From an uncultured Burkholderiaceae bacterium (GTDB taxonomy: Bacteria > Pseudomonadota > Gammaproteobacteria > Burkholderiales > Burkholderiaceae_B), in the NCBI GenBank assembly GCA_937888805.1, contig CALBEY010000076.1, positions 1 to 51,871 of the forward strand: DNA of 51,871 nucleotides, read 5' to 3'. Of this stretch, positions 7,668-15,577 are shown in pieces (the stretch's first letter is position 1; every line of letters begins with the position of its first letter). The notes beneath the pieces are model-generated. The model saw nothing but the letters and a program-made list of their open reading frames with translations. It was not told the DNA's origin and made no database searches. A program made the position numbers and the translations under genes.

Positions 7668-8132
7668 ATGACTTACCCATATGGACGTAATATTCTGTTG
7701 AGCTCAGTTGGTTTTGAGCGGCTATTGAATGCTTTTTCTGACCTGGAAAACACCGTCGCAGAAAACAAAACCCCGAGCTACCCGCCCTACAACATCATCA
7801 AAGAAAGCGAACACGACTACGCCATTGAACTGGCTGTCGCTGGTTTCAAACGCGAAGAGCTAGACATTACGTTTGAGGGTGGCAAGCTCACCATCACCGG
7901 CAAAGTGGAAGCCCAACGACAAGGTGATTACCTACACCGCGGTATCGCCACGCGTGACTTCACACACCAGTTCACATTGGCTGAAACGGTCTTGATCAAA
8001 TCAGCAGACATGCAAGACGGTCTTCTGATTGTTCGCCTACAGAACGTCATACCGGAAGAGAAAAAGCCACGCAAGATTCAGATCGGTGCGGCGCAAGACA
8101 CACTGGTGATTGACCAACTAAAAGCGGCTTAA
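7668..8132 (+). CDS. Hsp20/IbpA-type small heat-shock protein
   Basis: The 154-residue protein has a complete alpha-crystallin domain: YNIIKESEHDYAIELAVAGF, then the strand pair ELDITFEGGKLTITGKVE, and near its end GLLIVRLQNVIPEEKKPRKI. This last part includes the L-V-R/L tail used for oligomer contacts. The N-terminus (LSSVGFERLLNAF) is the usual IbpA-like assembly segment. It binds unfolding proteins in the cytoplasm without ATP and hands them to DnaK/ClpB. Control is by the sigma-32 promoter and probably by a thermosensing leader. A strong GAAGGAG precedes the ATG. Confidence 0.93.
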   Translation: MTYPYGRNILLSSVGFERLLNAFSDLENTVAENKTPSYPPYNIIKESEHDYAIELAVAGFKREELDITFEGGKLTITGKVEAQRQGDYLHRGIATRDFTHQFTLAETVLIKSADMQDGLLIVRLQNVIPEEKKPRKIQIGAAQDTLVIDQLKAA

Positions 8133-8242
8133 TGTCTAAAGCGATAATGTAAAAGGCCAGATCACGAAACCAAAGAATCAGGTTGGTGGTTTCATGGTCA
8201 TACGTGCTTGCGCTTTCTTGACTAAATCGTAGTGACTGATGT

Positions 8243-8276
8243 CACAAGGCCGAGCGGCAAGCCGCTCGGCCTTGTG
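8243..8276. terminator. Long GC-rich hairpin after hsp20
   Basis: The arms CACAAGGCCGAGCGGC and GCCGCTCGGCCTTGTG are 16-base perfect complements with only AA between them. It lies 110 bases downstream of the hsp20 stop. There is no clean T-run after it, so it may act as a Rho-assisted or bidirectional terminator or as an mRNA-stabilising hairpin. The rest of 8133-8417 is empty. Confidence 0.6.
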
Positions 8277-8417
8277 CGTTGTGTCGATTTAAAAGCCTTT
8301 GGCTAGCGTGTGATTAGCGTGGTAGCGTCTTTGGTTATATTCACACTTTTCGGGATGGAGTTGATGTTTACTGTGTCATGGGTGTCATCACAACCCCCTG
8401 CTAACGGCTTTAGCCAG

Positions 8418-8801
8418 TCAGCAGATTCTCTTGGCAACTGACACGTCAGCTGGAACCATCGGGATCATTTCAAATTCTGCAATATGATCAGATTTGCAGC
8501 CGCCTATGCTGCCGAATAACCAGCCTTTAACGGAGTAGACGTAATACTTCACCCAGAAAGTAGAGGGAGCTTTACGGCGTAACAAGGTGCTTGCATGCGT
8601 GCGGTCGAGTCCGTCTTCTGCTAAGGCATCAAGAAGGTAAGACGTCACTATCAAGCGAAGCTTGTACCGGGCCTCGATCAGCGTCTCGGCCTGTGCCGCC
8701 ACATTAAATTCAAGACAGATCAAAGACCACACATCGGCGGTCAGTTCGCCGTAGACCCGAAGAAATAGGGGCACTGTTTTGGTTGCTTTTAATGACTTCA
8801 T
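8418..8801 (-). CDS. HicB-like-fold hypothetical protein
   Basis: The 127-residue protein begins with strands and a helix in the order RVYGELTADVWSLICLEFNVAAQAETLIEARYKL. This resembles the HicB/DUF1902 fold (two strands, a xxGxxxxT-like turn, and an amphipathic helix). A basic segment HASTLLRRKAPSTFWVKYYVY follows. It has no DNA-binding domain and no HicA toxin gene next to it, so an antitoxin role is unproven. A decayed homologue of its N-terminus lies at 16190-16275, and the upstream DNA is duplicated there too. I do not recognise a named function. Confidence 0.6.
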   Translation of the reverse strand: MKSLKATKTVPLFLRVYGELTADVWSLICLEFNVAAQAETLIEARYKLRLIVTSYLLDALAEDGLDRTHASTLLRRKAPSTFWVKYYVYSVKGWLFGSIGGCKSDHIAEFEMIPMVPADVSVAKRIC

Positions 8802-9010
8802 GGGTTTGTTGGCTTATTGGTGATGGCGTTAAGCCTATTTGTGGGCACTGTTTCTATCGCAAGGATCAACGGCGAAGCGCGTGCAATGGATGCTTTAATT
8901 TAAACGGCTAACGCAGGTTTCTTAATCGAGACCAATCACGCACGCCCTTTCTATGGCATCACAGGCGCGACGGCGAATCATGTGGTTGTGGGGTCTTATG
9001 TCGGTCTCGC
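8700..9010. repeat. Segment duplicated at 16200-16480 (copy A)
   Basis: The end of the HicB-like gene, its upstream DNA and the following bases match 16200-16480 with many scattered differences and indels. Shared blocks include TTAAATTCAA-ACAGATCAA, GGGCACTG-TTCT-T-GCAA, GATCAACGGCG and GATGCTTTAATTT. This copy keeps the HicB-like gene intact but only the last residues of the HIT gene. Confidence 0.75.
8938..9010 (-). pseudogene. Relic of the 3' end of a HIT-domain gene
   Basis: The minus strand reads HNHMIRRRACDA, matching HIHMIPRRAGDA of the intact HIT protein, including the last two triad histidines. A deletion then removes the PHPKGG segment before a remnant of the end. No upstream coding sequence survives. 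The region 8802-9082 holds no intact gene. Confidence 0.65.
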
Positions 9011-9082
9011 TATCGAACAGCATGGTCAACATACAGCAGCTTCCCGGTTTGCTAAGTCTTGACGAGAGAAGACCATCGGCCG

Positions 9083-9922
9083 CTAGGACTTGAAAGGCTC
9101 ACGGGTATCGTAGCGCTGGGCTGCTTGCGCCATGGTCAGAAACTCAGCATTCATTTTGGTAAGACCGTGCAAGAGCTGCTCAAGCATTAGCATGCGATGA
9201 CCTCGTCCAATCACAAAGGGATGGCAGGTGTAAGTGAGGATCCCAAAACCCTCGGTTTGAGTCATGTAATTGAAATCAGCCAACCAATTTTCGAGAACAC
9301 TACTTGCATTCATGAGGCCTGGCGCAACCGATTGACCCATACGCAAATACTCAAAATGCGGAAAATCATCCAGCGACCAGCTAATGGGCATTTCTATCAG
9401 TGATGTCGGTTGGCCAAATTCAATGGGGCGATCGTCATGAATCACGTCACCGACTCGGATTCGGTAAGGCGAGTGATCATGCCCCATCATGCTGCTTTCG
9501 TAGAAGAACCCGTGCTTAATCAGTAATTCAACAGTATGGGTACTCAAGTCCCACGAGGGTGATCGATAGCCCAAAGGGGTGTTACCCGTTAACTTCTGAA
9601 TGGCCTCATTTGAGCGCATGAAGCCCTCTTCCTCTTGCTCAACGCTGAGGTTGGCGGGCGGGATGTGCGTCCAGCCATGATTGCCGATCTCGTGGCCTGC
9701 GGCCACAATCATTTCACATTCACGCGGATAGGTGCCAATCACGGTGCCCGGTATAAAAAATGAAGCCTTGACGTCGTGGCGCTGCAAGAGCGCCAATATT
9801 CTGGGAATGGCGACTGCGCCGAACTCGCCTCGCGAAACAGGGGTGGGTGTCTTTAGGCCACGCGCGACCATGCCTGACATGGCATCAAAGTCAAAGGAGA
9901 TACACGCAATATGCTTCGTCAT
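9083..9922 (-). CDS. Polysaccharide-deacetylase-family hydrolase
   Basis: The 279-residue protein has a NodB/CE4 core: SFDFDAMS (D11, D13), the metal-binding pair in HEIGNHGWTH (H82, H86), RSPSWD (R120, D125) and a late TCHPFVIGRGHR. It has no signal peptide, so it acts in the cytoplasm. Such intracellular members (PuuE-like allantoinases, cyclic-imide hydrolases) act on small amides rather than on polysaccharide. It is the last gene of a four-gene operon, 15 bases after the alpha/beta hydrolase. The substrate is unknown, but a small amide or imide is more likely than chitin or peptidoglycan. Confidence 0.85.
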   Translation of the reverse strand: MTKHIACISFDFDAMSGMVARGLKTPTPVSRGEFGAVAIPRILALLQRHDVKASFFIPGTVIGTYPRECEMIVAAGHEIGNHGWTHIPPANLSVEQEEEGFMRSNEAIQKLTGNTPLGYRSPSWDLSTHTVELLIKHGFFYESSMMGHDHSPYRIRVGDVIHDDRPIEFGQPTSLIEMPISWSLDDFPHFEYLRMGQSVAPGLMNASSVLENWLADFNYMTQTEGFGILTYTCHPFVIGRGHRMLMLEQLLHGLTKMNAEFLTMAQAAQRYDTREPFKS

Positions 9923-9937
9923 GTTTGTCCTCAGGGG

Positions 9938-10732
9938 TCAATGACTCGCTAGAAAGGTTTTAAGGTGCTCAACACAAACCGCCGGATAGCCATCGCAAAT
10001 ATTGTGTGCGGCCGTATCAATATGCACGAGCTTTGAGTTTTTTATGCGCTTTTGCATGTTTGTGTAAGCATCGGCGTGACCGATGGATTCTTTGCCAGCA
10101 GCCACGATTAATGTGGGGACTTTTATAGCAACCAGTTCTTCCATAAAGTCATGGGTGCACATGTGCAAGACAAACCGTGCAATAAATGCCGGGTCATTTG
10201 AGCCGGCCTGTTCGATAAACCAATCAACAAGAGCCGGATCGGCATTCTCATCAAACCGCTCGTGAATCGTTTGACGCAAAAACGTCTTCAAGCCAATCTC
10301 TTGGATTTTAGGAATCCAAGTCGGCGCATGACTGTGTTTGAGCCCCGGTGTGGCGCCAAACAGGGCTAGCGTTTTGATGTTATCGGGTGACTGTATGGCC
10401 ACTTGTTGGGCGACGTACCCTCCAGCGGAGTTGCCAACCAAGTGCACGGGACCATCAGTGGTGGTTTCAATCAACTGGCAAGTATCATCGACCAACTGCT
10501 GTAAGTTGAAGTCTTGCTCAGGTTCTGGCATTTCTGACTGACCATGTCCCCTGAGATCCATCCTGACCACGCGATAGTCAGACAGCAAGGCGGGCATCCA
10601 GCTAAACCACCGGGTTGAATGACCCATGGCGGCATGTAGCAGTACCACCGTCTCGGGCTTGGTCCACGGGCGGGTAAAGTCGTCAACGTGATAGGCCACT
10701 TGCAAGCCATCGTGAGTTTTAAATGTATTCAT
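9938..10732 (-). CDS. Alpha/beta hydrolase, enol-lactonase-like
   Basis: The 264-residue protein has the HG-type oxyanion segment LLHAAMGH, the strand DLRGHGQSEMP, the nucleophile elbow GNSAGG (S102) and a late AAHNICDGYP (H243). Fold and length match 3-oxoadipate enol-lactonase and related C-C or ester hydrolases. It has no signal peptide. The third catalytic residue is not obvious: AAGKES stands where an aspartate is usual. It sits between the SDR and the deacetylase-like gene, 15 bases from each, so a shared pathway is likely. The substrate is unknown. Confidence 0.85.
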   Translation of the reverse strand: MNTFKTHDGLQVAYHVDDFTRPWTKPETVVLLHAAMGHSTRWFSWMPALLSDYRVVRMDLRGHGQSEMPEPEQDFNLQQLVDDTCQLIETTTDGPVHLVGNSAGGYVAQQVAIQSPDNIKTLALFGATPGLKHSHAPTWIPKIQEIGLKTFLRQTIHERFDENADPALVDWFIEQAGSNDPAFIARFVLHMCTHDFMEELVAIKVPTLIVAAGKESIGHADAYTNMQKRIKNSKLVHIDTAAHNICDGYPAVCVEHLKTFLASH

Positions 10733-10747
10733 CGGGATCCTATTCGT

Positions 10748-11545
10748 TTAATAAGCTGAGCGTCCGCCGTCAGCGGATATGGCCGCACCGGTGATCATGC
10801 GAGACTCATCACACGCCAAAAACAAAGCGACGTTAGCGACGTCGCTGGGTTGGCTGAACCAAAAAGGGTATTTTTTATATTGACTTTCTCCGTCCATCGG
10901 GTCATTGGTACTCGCGCGCTGACCGGGCACGCCATAGGTCGTGCGGATTCGTTCGGTGTTGACTCGACCGGCACAAATGGCATTCGCACGAATCCCGTCT
11001 TTAGCATACGAGCCCGCGAGTACTCGAGTCAATGAGACGATGGCCCCTTTGGCGCTGGTATAAGCGTGCGAGGCGCTAGAGCCCCGCAGCCCAGCGCCTG
11101 AAGACATATTGACGATGGTTCCTTTGCGAGCGGTTTTCATATGAGGGATCACGTGTCGGCACATAAGAAACGTGCCGTTTAAATCGAGCTGTAAGGTGCT
11201 GTGCCAAACAGCAAGGTCTATCACGTCAACGGGTGAGTCTGCTGGAACTGAGCCGCCAGCGGTATTAAAGAGCACATCAATCTGACCAAAAACGAGGGCT
11301 GCTTGGCCAACAGCAGATTCGACCTCTTCGTCCACTGTGATGTTGGCCTGAAGGGCCAGCGGTGCATTGCTAGACCGATCAGTCCTGTCGCTCAGTTTTT
11401 TTGCAACCTCAAAAACGACAGGACTGGTGTCAATTAACACCAGTTTCGCCCCTTCAGCGGCAAACCGCTCAGCAGCGGCTTGGCCGATACCGCCGGCCGC
11501 CCCGCTGATCACGACGACTTGGTCTTGTAAACGACCAGGCTTCAC
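10748..11545 (-). CDS. Short-chain dehydrogenase/reductase
   Basis: The 265-residue protein is a classical SDR. It has SGAAGGIG (14-21) for nucleotide binding, an NTAGG (94-98), catalytic S149, and Y162 and K166 in YTSAK. The acidic residue after strand 2 (LVLIDTS, D39) favours NAD over NADP. It starts with GTG, and its GTGA overlaps the stop of the Bug-receptor gene by four bases, so the two are translationally coupled. It should oxidise an alcohol or reduce a ketone within the catabolic pathway encoded by this operon. Confidence 0.9.
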   Translation of the reverse strand: MKPGRLQDQVVVISGAAGGIGQAAAERFAAEGAKLVLIDTSPVVFEVAKKLSDRTDRSSNAPLALQANITVDEEVESAVGQAALVFGQIDVLFNTAGGSVPADSPVDVIDLAVWHSTLQLDLNGTFLMCRHVIPHMKTARKGTIVNMSSGAGLRGSSASHAYTSAKGAIVSLTRVLAGSYAKDGIRANAICAGRVNTERIRTTYGVPGQRASTNDPMDGESQYKKYPFWFSQPSDVANVALFLACDESRMITGAAISADGGRSAY

Positions 11546-12513
11546 TGAATCTTAATACCTGCGGTATCAACCACTTTCTTCCACTTGGCAATTTCCGAAT
11601 TGGTCAGGTTGGCATAGTCGGCTGGCGTGCCGCCAGCGGTGGTGTAGCCCAATCCAATGACTTTCTCAATGACAGATGGATCGCGCAGGACCTTGTTGAA
11701 GGCCTGATTGATTTTGTTGATCACCGCTTGCGGCAACCCCGCAGGCCCCAGCACGCCCCACTGGCTACTGGCCTCAACGCCCGGCAAGCCAGACTCAGCA
11801 AAGGTCGGTACGTTAGGCATGGCAGCGTTTCTCGCCTGACCCGTAACGGCTAATGCTTTAAGACGGCCCGCTTCTACTGGCGAACGCGCTGAACTGATGC
11901 CTGTGAATGTGATTGGAACGGTGTCGGCAATCACAGCTGCCATTGCGCCACCCGATCCTTTATAAGGAATGTGATCGATTTTAACGCCGGCTTCTATTTT
12001 GAATAATTCCCCCGCCAGATGGGTCGAGGCGCCGTTCCCCCCAGATCCGTAGAACAACTTCCCTGGCTCTTTTTTAGCGAGAGCCACCAATTCTTGAACA
12101 GTGTTGGCCTTAAGCGATGGGTTAGCCACCAGTATCACTGGGCCAGAAGCCAAATGGATGATTGAGCTGAAATCCTTTTGAGTGTCGTAAGGCAAGGTAC
12201 GCAGACTAGGATTGACCATCAAAGCAGAGTCAACCATCAAAAGCGTGTAGCCATCTGGTTTTGCGTTGGCCACGTACTGAGTACCAATAATGCTTGATCC
12301 TCCTGCTTTGTTGTCAACCACCACTTGTTGCCCAAGTGCTTCGTTGAGTTGGGGTATCAGAATACGAGCCAAAATGTCAGTACCCCCTCCCGGGCCATAA
12401 GGCACCACAAGCTTGATCGGGCGATCTGGCCAAGCGTGAGCGGCCAACGGCACAAATGCAGCTAAAGTCGTTACTAGCAACTTGCCGAACAGTGATTTGA
12501 AATGAATCAGCAT
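11542..12513 (-). CDS. Bug/TctC-family periplasmic solute-binding receptor
   Basis: The 323-residue protein begins with a signal peptide (basic LIHFKSLFGK, then LLVTTLAAFVPLAAHA, cut before WPDRP). The Bug signature WPDRPIKLVVPYGPGGGTDILAR follows. Mid-protein DHIPYKGSGGAM and the C-terminal GLPGVEAS are typical. These receptors bind carboxylates or similar small polar compounds; Burkholderiales carry dozens, mostly without adjacent TctAB permease genes, as here. I used the ATG at 12513 because AGGAG lies eight bases before it; the frame also opens with GTG at 12531. It is the first gene of the catabolic operon and is divergent from an RpiR regulator. Confidence 0.92.
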   Translation of the reverse strand: MLIHFKSLFGKLLVTTLAAFVPLAAHAWPDRPIKLVVPYGPGGGTDILARILIPQLNEALGQQVVVDNKAGGSSIIGTQYVANAKPDGYTLLMVDSALMVNPSLRTLPYDTQKDFSSIIHLASGPVILVANPSLKANTVQELVALAKKEPGKLFYGSGGNGASTHLAGELFKIEAGVKIDHIPYKGSGGAMAAVIADTVPITFTGISSARSPVEAGRLKALAVTGQARNAAMPNVPTFAESGLPGVEASSQWGVLGPAGLPQAVINKINQAFNKVLRDPSVIEKVIGLGYTTAGGTPADYANLTNSEIAKWKKVVDTAGIKIQ

Positions 12514-12577
12514 GATGAGGCTCCTATTCACTTGGACATTGGGATAGTGACAACCATTCTAAACACACCGCTTTAAA

Positions 12578-12626
12578 ATTTGCAACAATACGTGCATTAT
12601 TTTTTTTTCATGCAATGCTCATTGCA
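12578..12626. promoter_or_regulatory. Operator region between the Bug operon and the RpiR regulator
   Basis: TGCAATG (12611-12617) and CATTGCA (12620-12626) form a perfect inverted repeat with a two-base spacer. A related TTGCAA...TGCATT lies at 12580-12596. Repeated TGCAAT-type half-sites in a divergent promoter are what an RpiR-type dimer would bind. The assignment to this regulator is inference. Confidence 0.5.
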
Positions 12627-12684
12627 AAAATAAGATTTGAATTCTAAAGGCATGCCTTTGGTTGACGAACATCCATTTGGGACC

Positions 12685-13584
12685 ATGATGACAAACAGTG
12701 CTGTGATGCCATTTTTTGAACGCCTAAGTCAAGGTGCCAGTAAGTTGACCCCATCAGAACGAAAGTTGGTTGAGTATTTATTGTTAACCCATCCTAATGG
12801 CATTTTGGATAGCGCCAATGCCATTGCAAGGCACTTAGCCATCAGCCCATCGACCGTCGTCCGCTTTTTTTCTAAGATTGGTTACAAGAATTTCGCGGCG
12901 GCACAGCGTGAAGTGCGCTTAGAAATTTCTACCAAATTTGCTTCTCCGTCGCAACGCGCCTCGGTCACGCTGCCATTTGAAAAGGCGCCAAGTCGGCAGT
13001 TGATCAATGATGTTCTTGAGGCTGATATTGGCAACTTAAGAACCACTAAGAACAATCTGGACCTGCGTACGCTAGAACAAATCGTCAGTCATTTGGTTAG
13101 TCGAAACACGCCCCAGCGGCGCATTTATTTGATTGGTGAGAAAAATAGTTTTGCTGCCGCTCAGTTCCTGCGCACGCAACTCAATCTATGCCTGCCCAAT
13201 GTACAAATTCTAGAAAGCAGACACTCGACAGTCGCCGACAACTTATTGTGGATTGGTGCCCAGGACGTTTTACTGGTGATCTCGATGCGACGCTATTCCA
13301 CGACCAGTATAAAAGTGGCCGAATACTTTAAATCTATTGGTGCGCTGGTGATTGGCATCGTCGATAGTCCTGCCAGTCCGATCGCTGAAATCGCCCATCA
13401 CAAACTCTACGCCAGCACCACCAGCCCCTCTGCCTTTGATTCCTATACTGCCGTTTTCTATCTTTGTAATTTATTGCTAGCCATGGTGTCGATCGTAACC
13501 AAAGCGCAATTGCAGCAAACCCTCGATCGCGGTGAGGACCTATGGCGGCACTTCAGCATCTTTCAACAAGCCTTAGAGGACTGA
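12685..13584 (+). CDS. RpiR-family transcriptional regulator (HTH plus SIS)
   Basis: The protein has an N-terminal HTH_6 domain (LTPSERKLVEYLL, then AIARHLAISPSTVVRFFSKIGYKNF) and a C-terminal sugar-isomerase-like SIS domain (RRIYLIGEKNSFAAAQFL to AEIAHHKLYAS). The SIS domain normally binds a phosphorylated sugar or a related small ligand and changes DNA binding. It is transcribed away from the Bug receptor operon and probably controls it through the palindrome between them. The frame is open from a TTG at 12637. The ATG pair at 12685/12688 has a GGGA just upstream and gives a family-typical N-terminus, so I used it. Confidence 0.85.
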   Translation: MMTNSAVMPFFERLSQGASKLTPSERKLVEYLLLTHPNGILDSANAIARHLAISPSTVVRFFSKIGYKNFAAAQREVRLEISTKFASPSQRASVTLPFEKAPSRQLINDVLEADIGNLRTTKNNLDLRTLEQIVSHLVSRNTPQRRIYLIGEKNSFAAAQFLRTQLNLCLPNVQILESRHSTVADNLLWIGAQDVLLVISMRRYSTTSIKVAEYFKSIGALVIGIVDSPASPIAEIAHHKLYASTTSPSAFDSYTAVFYLCNLLLAMVSIVTKAQLQQTLDRGEDLWRHFSIFQQALED

Positions 13585-13599
13585 ATGACGGGTCGCCCT

Positions 13600-13805
13600 C
13601 GTTTAGCGTCATGCTTGACTCTGATGTGCCAGCGGGCCGCTTTGTTTGAGCCGTCTGTCACGGCGATTTGAATCCAAAAGTTGGTGCGCTCTAAACCATC
13701 AATGGCAATGGCCTCGGCTGGTGGCTTCACCAAGGGTAAGAGGTAGGTTTCCAAACGATGTGTGATGGCCGCCATGCCTGTGGCGGCTGTCAATGATGCC
13801 GTTGG
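13600..13805 (-). pseudogene. Relic of an iron-containing alcohol dehydrogenase gene
   Basis: The minus strand reads TAATGMAAITHRLETYL, then AEAIAIDGLERTNFWIQIAV, then TDGSNKAARWH. This aligns with residues 187-241 of the intact alcohol dehydrogenase at 16834-17964, and the DNA is nearly the same over long runs. The metal-ligand aspartate of GMDAFTH is replaced by alanine (GMAAITH). Only about 60 codons remain, ending in unrelated frame. It is a decayed duplicate. Confidence 0.85.
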
Positions 13806-13840
13806 CTGAATGCCTCCGAGTGCCGGTTAAACCTTGCATA

Positions 13841-13897
13841 TTGAACAAAAATACAAATAGATATATACAATAAATGATTATCTGTTAATATCTATTT
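13841..13897 (+). promoter_or_regulatory. Promoter and operator of the second hipBA module
   Basis: TTGAAC (13841-13846) and TATACA (13864-13869) are 17 bases apart. The -10 box lies between two perfect 10-base arms, AAATAGATAT (13855-13864) and ATATCTATTT (13888-13897). The second arm abuts the ATG at 13898, and no Shine-Dalgarno is visible. A bound repressor would cover both promoter and start, as expected for HipB autorepression. Confidence 0.65.
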
Positions 13898-14266
13898 ATG
13901 CCTAAAACTGCTAAAGCCATCTTGCAATTGCCCCCTTCTACAACGGCCGCCATCGAAAAACTCGGCTTGGACTTGGCTATCGCCCGTTTGCGACGTAAAG
14001 AGTCGTTGAGATCTTGGGCAAAACGCCTCGGGGTGTCGGTGCCAACGCTGCAGCGCTTAGAGGCCGGCGATCCAGGGGTGGGCATTGGAATCGTTGCAAC
14101 AGCACTTTGGTTGATCCGACGTGATAGCGAGCTTGCGAAGTTGGCGGCGCCTGAGCAAGACCTTGGTGCCATTGAAAAAGACGTTCGGCAAGCGATCGCG
14201 CTTGGCCGGGCGCGTGCACAAGCAGCAGCCCAAACACGCTTGCGTGCAAAGAAAAGAGAAAACTAA
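13898..14266 (+). CDS. hipB: HipB-like XRE-family antitoxin/repressor, second module
   Basis: The 122-residue protein has a helix-turn-helix (LRSWAKRLGVSVPTLQRLEAGDPGVGIGIVATALWLI) flanked by a charged N-terminus and a long Ala/Arg-rich C-terminal helix (about 90-122). The latter may bind HipA or DNA. It is not closely similar to the HipB protein at 0.8 kb. Its stop TAA is directly followed by the ATG of hipA, so translation is coupled. An operator with 10-base arms ends at its start codon. Confidence 0.8.
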   Translation: MPKTAKAILQLPPSTTAAIEKLGLDLAIARLRRKESLRSWAKRLGVSVPTLQRLEAGDPGVGIGIVATALWLIRRDSELAKLAAPEQDLGAIEKDVRQAIALGRARAQAAAQTRLRAKKREN

Positions 14267-15577
14267 ATGCGGTTAGACAATTTGTATTTGTGGTTTCTGG
14301 GAGACCCTGAACGTCCCAAATACGTGGGTGAACTGGCTTTGATAGCCACGGGCAAAGGCGTATCACTGCGTTACGCTGAAGACTGGTTAGCGCATGGCTT
14401 CCCTTTGAGTGAGGACTTGCCGCTGGTTAATACTGAGTTCTTGCCACCAAACAGATTCTCTGCCGATACGCCTAGGGCAGTGGGAGCGGTAGATGATGCT
14501 CGTCCAGACCGATGGGGAGAAAAAGTGATTCGGTTTGTGGATAGACCCAAGCGTTTGTCTTTGATGGAATACCTTTTCTACGCGGGTGATGATCGATTCG
14601 GAGCACTCGGCGTGTCATTGTCGGAAAGTGAGTATGAGCCACGCAAAGGGGGGCCAATCCCGCGCTTGGATAAAGCCCAAGACTTAAGTGACGTTGTCGC
14701 TAAGATAGTGGCGTCGGAGCCGTTAAGCGAGATTGAGTCTAAATTGATTGCTGGTGGCGGCAGCCCCCTTGGCGGCGCTAAGCCAAAAGCATTGATCGAA
14801 ATTGATGCGCAGCAATGGGTCATTAAGTTTTTTAATCATGAACCAGTCGATGCACCACTCATTGAGCATGCCACCATGACCTTGGCAACGAAAGCGGGCA
14901 TCCGTGTTGCACGAACGCAGGTCGTTCGCCTGCTTGATGGCCATGCGCTTGCCATCTTGCGATTTGATCGACAGGGTAGCAAGCGAATTCACAGTATCTC
15001 AGCAGGTACGGCCATCACGGCATCCTCTGTTGCGGGCACTAACGCGGATCTCGGGTACCCAGAGCTTGCAAGGATCCTAAGGCGCCAAGGCGATACCAGT
15101 GGTGACTTAAACCAGCAGCAGGCCACGGAATTATTTCGACGAATGGTATTTAACATACTGATCGACAATACCGATGACCATGAAAAAAACCATTCACTAC
15201 TGGTGCACGAGCCCTCTGAGCGACCACGGTTTGAGCTAGCGCCCGCCTACGACATTTTGCCGACCAACTCGGGTCTTGGCTATCAAGAATTTATCTGTGG
15301 TGCATTCGGCCGCGACTCAACGCTCGAGAATGCCATGAGCGAATGCGAGTCGTTTGGCTTGTCGCCTGATGATGCGGCCCAGGAAGTCGTCAAAGTGATT
15401 GATGTGGTGAACACTTGGCAAACCCATTTCGGTGAGATTGGTGTGTGTGCCAAAGACATTGAAATGCTTGAGCAAACAATCGATTCAGAAGCGCTACGGT
15501 CTCAGCGAATCAAATTTGATCCGAACCGCTTTGGCGCAATCACAAAGAAAAAAAAGCCCAAGAATCCATTGGCTTAA
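14267..15577 (+). CDS. hipA: HipA-like kinase toxin, second module
   Basis: The 436-residue protein has the HipA N-terminal subdomain (DDARPDRWGEKVIRF at about 75-90) and a complete kinase core. The core shows GGGSPLGGAKPKALIE with S166 in the phospho-loop, NILIDNTDDHEKN (D303, N308) and APAYDILP (D329). It is clearly a different branch from the HipA at 1.1 kb, with few identical residues outside the motifs. The C-terminus is lysine-rich (TKKKKPKNPLA). It probably phosphorylates a tRNA synthetase or another translation protein; the target is unknown. It follows hipB without a gap. Confidence 0.9.
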   Translation: MRLDNLYLWFLGDPERPKYVGELALIATGKGVSLRYAEDWLAHGFPLSEDLPLVNTEFLPPNRFSADTPRAVGAVDDARPDRWGEKVIRFVDRPKRLSLMEYLFYAGDDRFGALGVSLSESEYEPRKGGPIPRLDKAQDLSDVVAKIVASEPLSEIESKLIAGGGSPLGGAKPKALIEIDAQQWVIKFFNHEPVDAPLIEHATMTLATKAGIRVARTQVVRLLDGHALAILRFDRQGSKRIHSISAGTAITASSVAGTNADLGYPELARILRRQGDTSGDLNQQQATELFRRMVFNILIDNTDDHEKNHSLLVHEPSERPRFELAPAYDILPTNSGLGYQEFICGAFGRDSTLENAMSECESFGLSPDDAAQEVVKVIDVVNTWQTHFGEIGVCAKDIEMLEQTIDSEALRSQRIKFDPNRFGAITKKKKPKNPLA

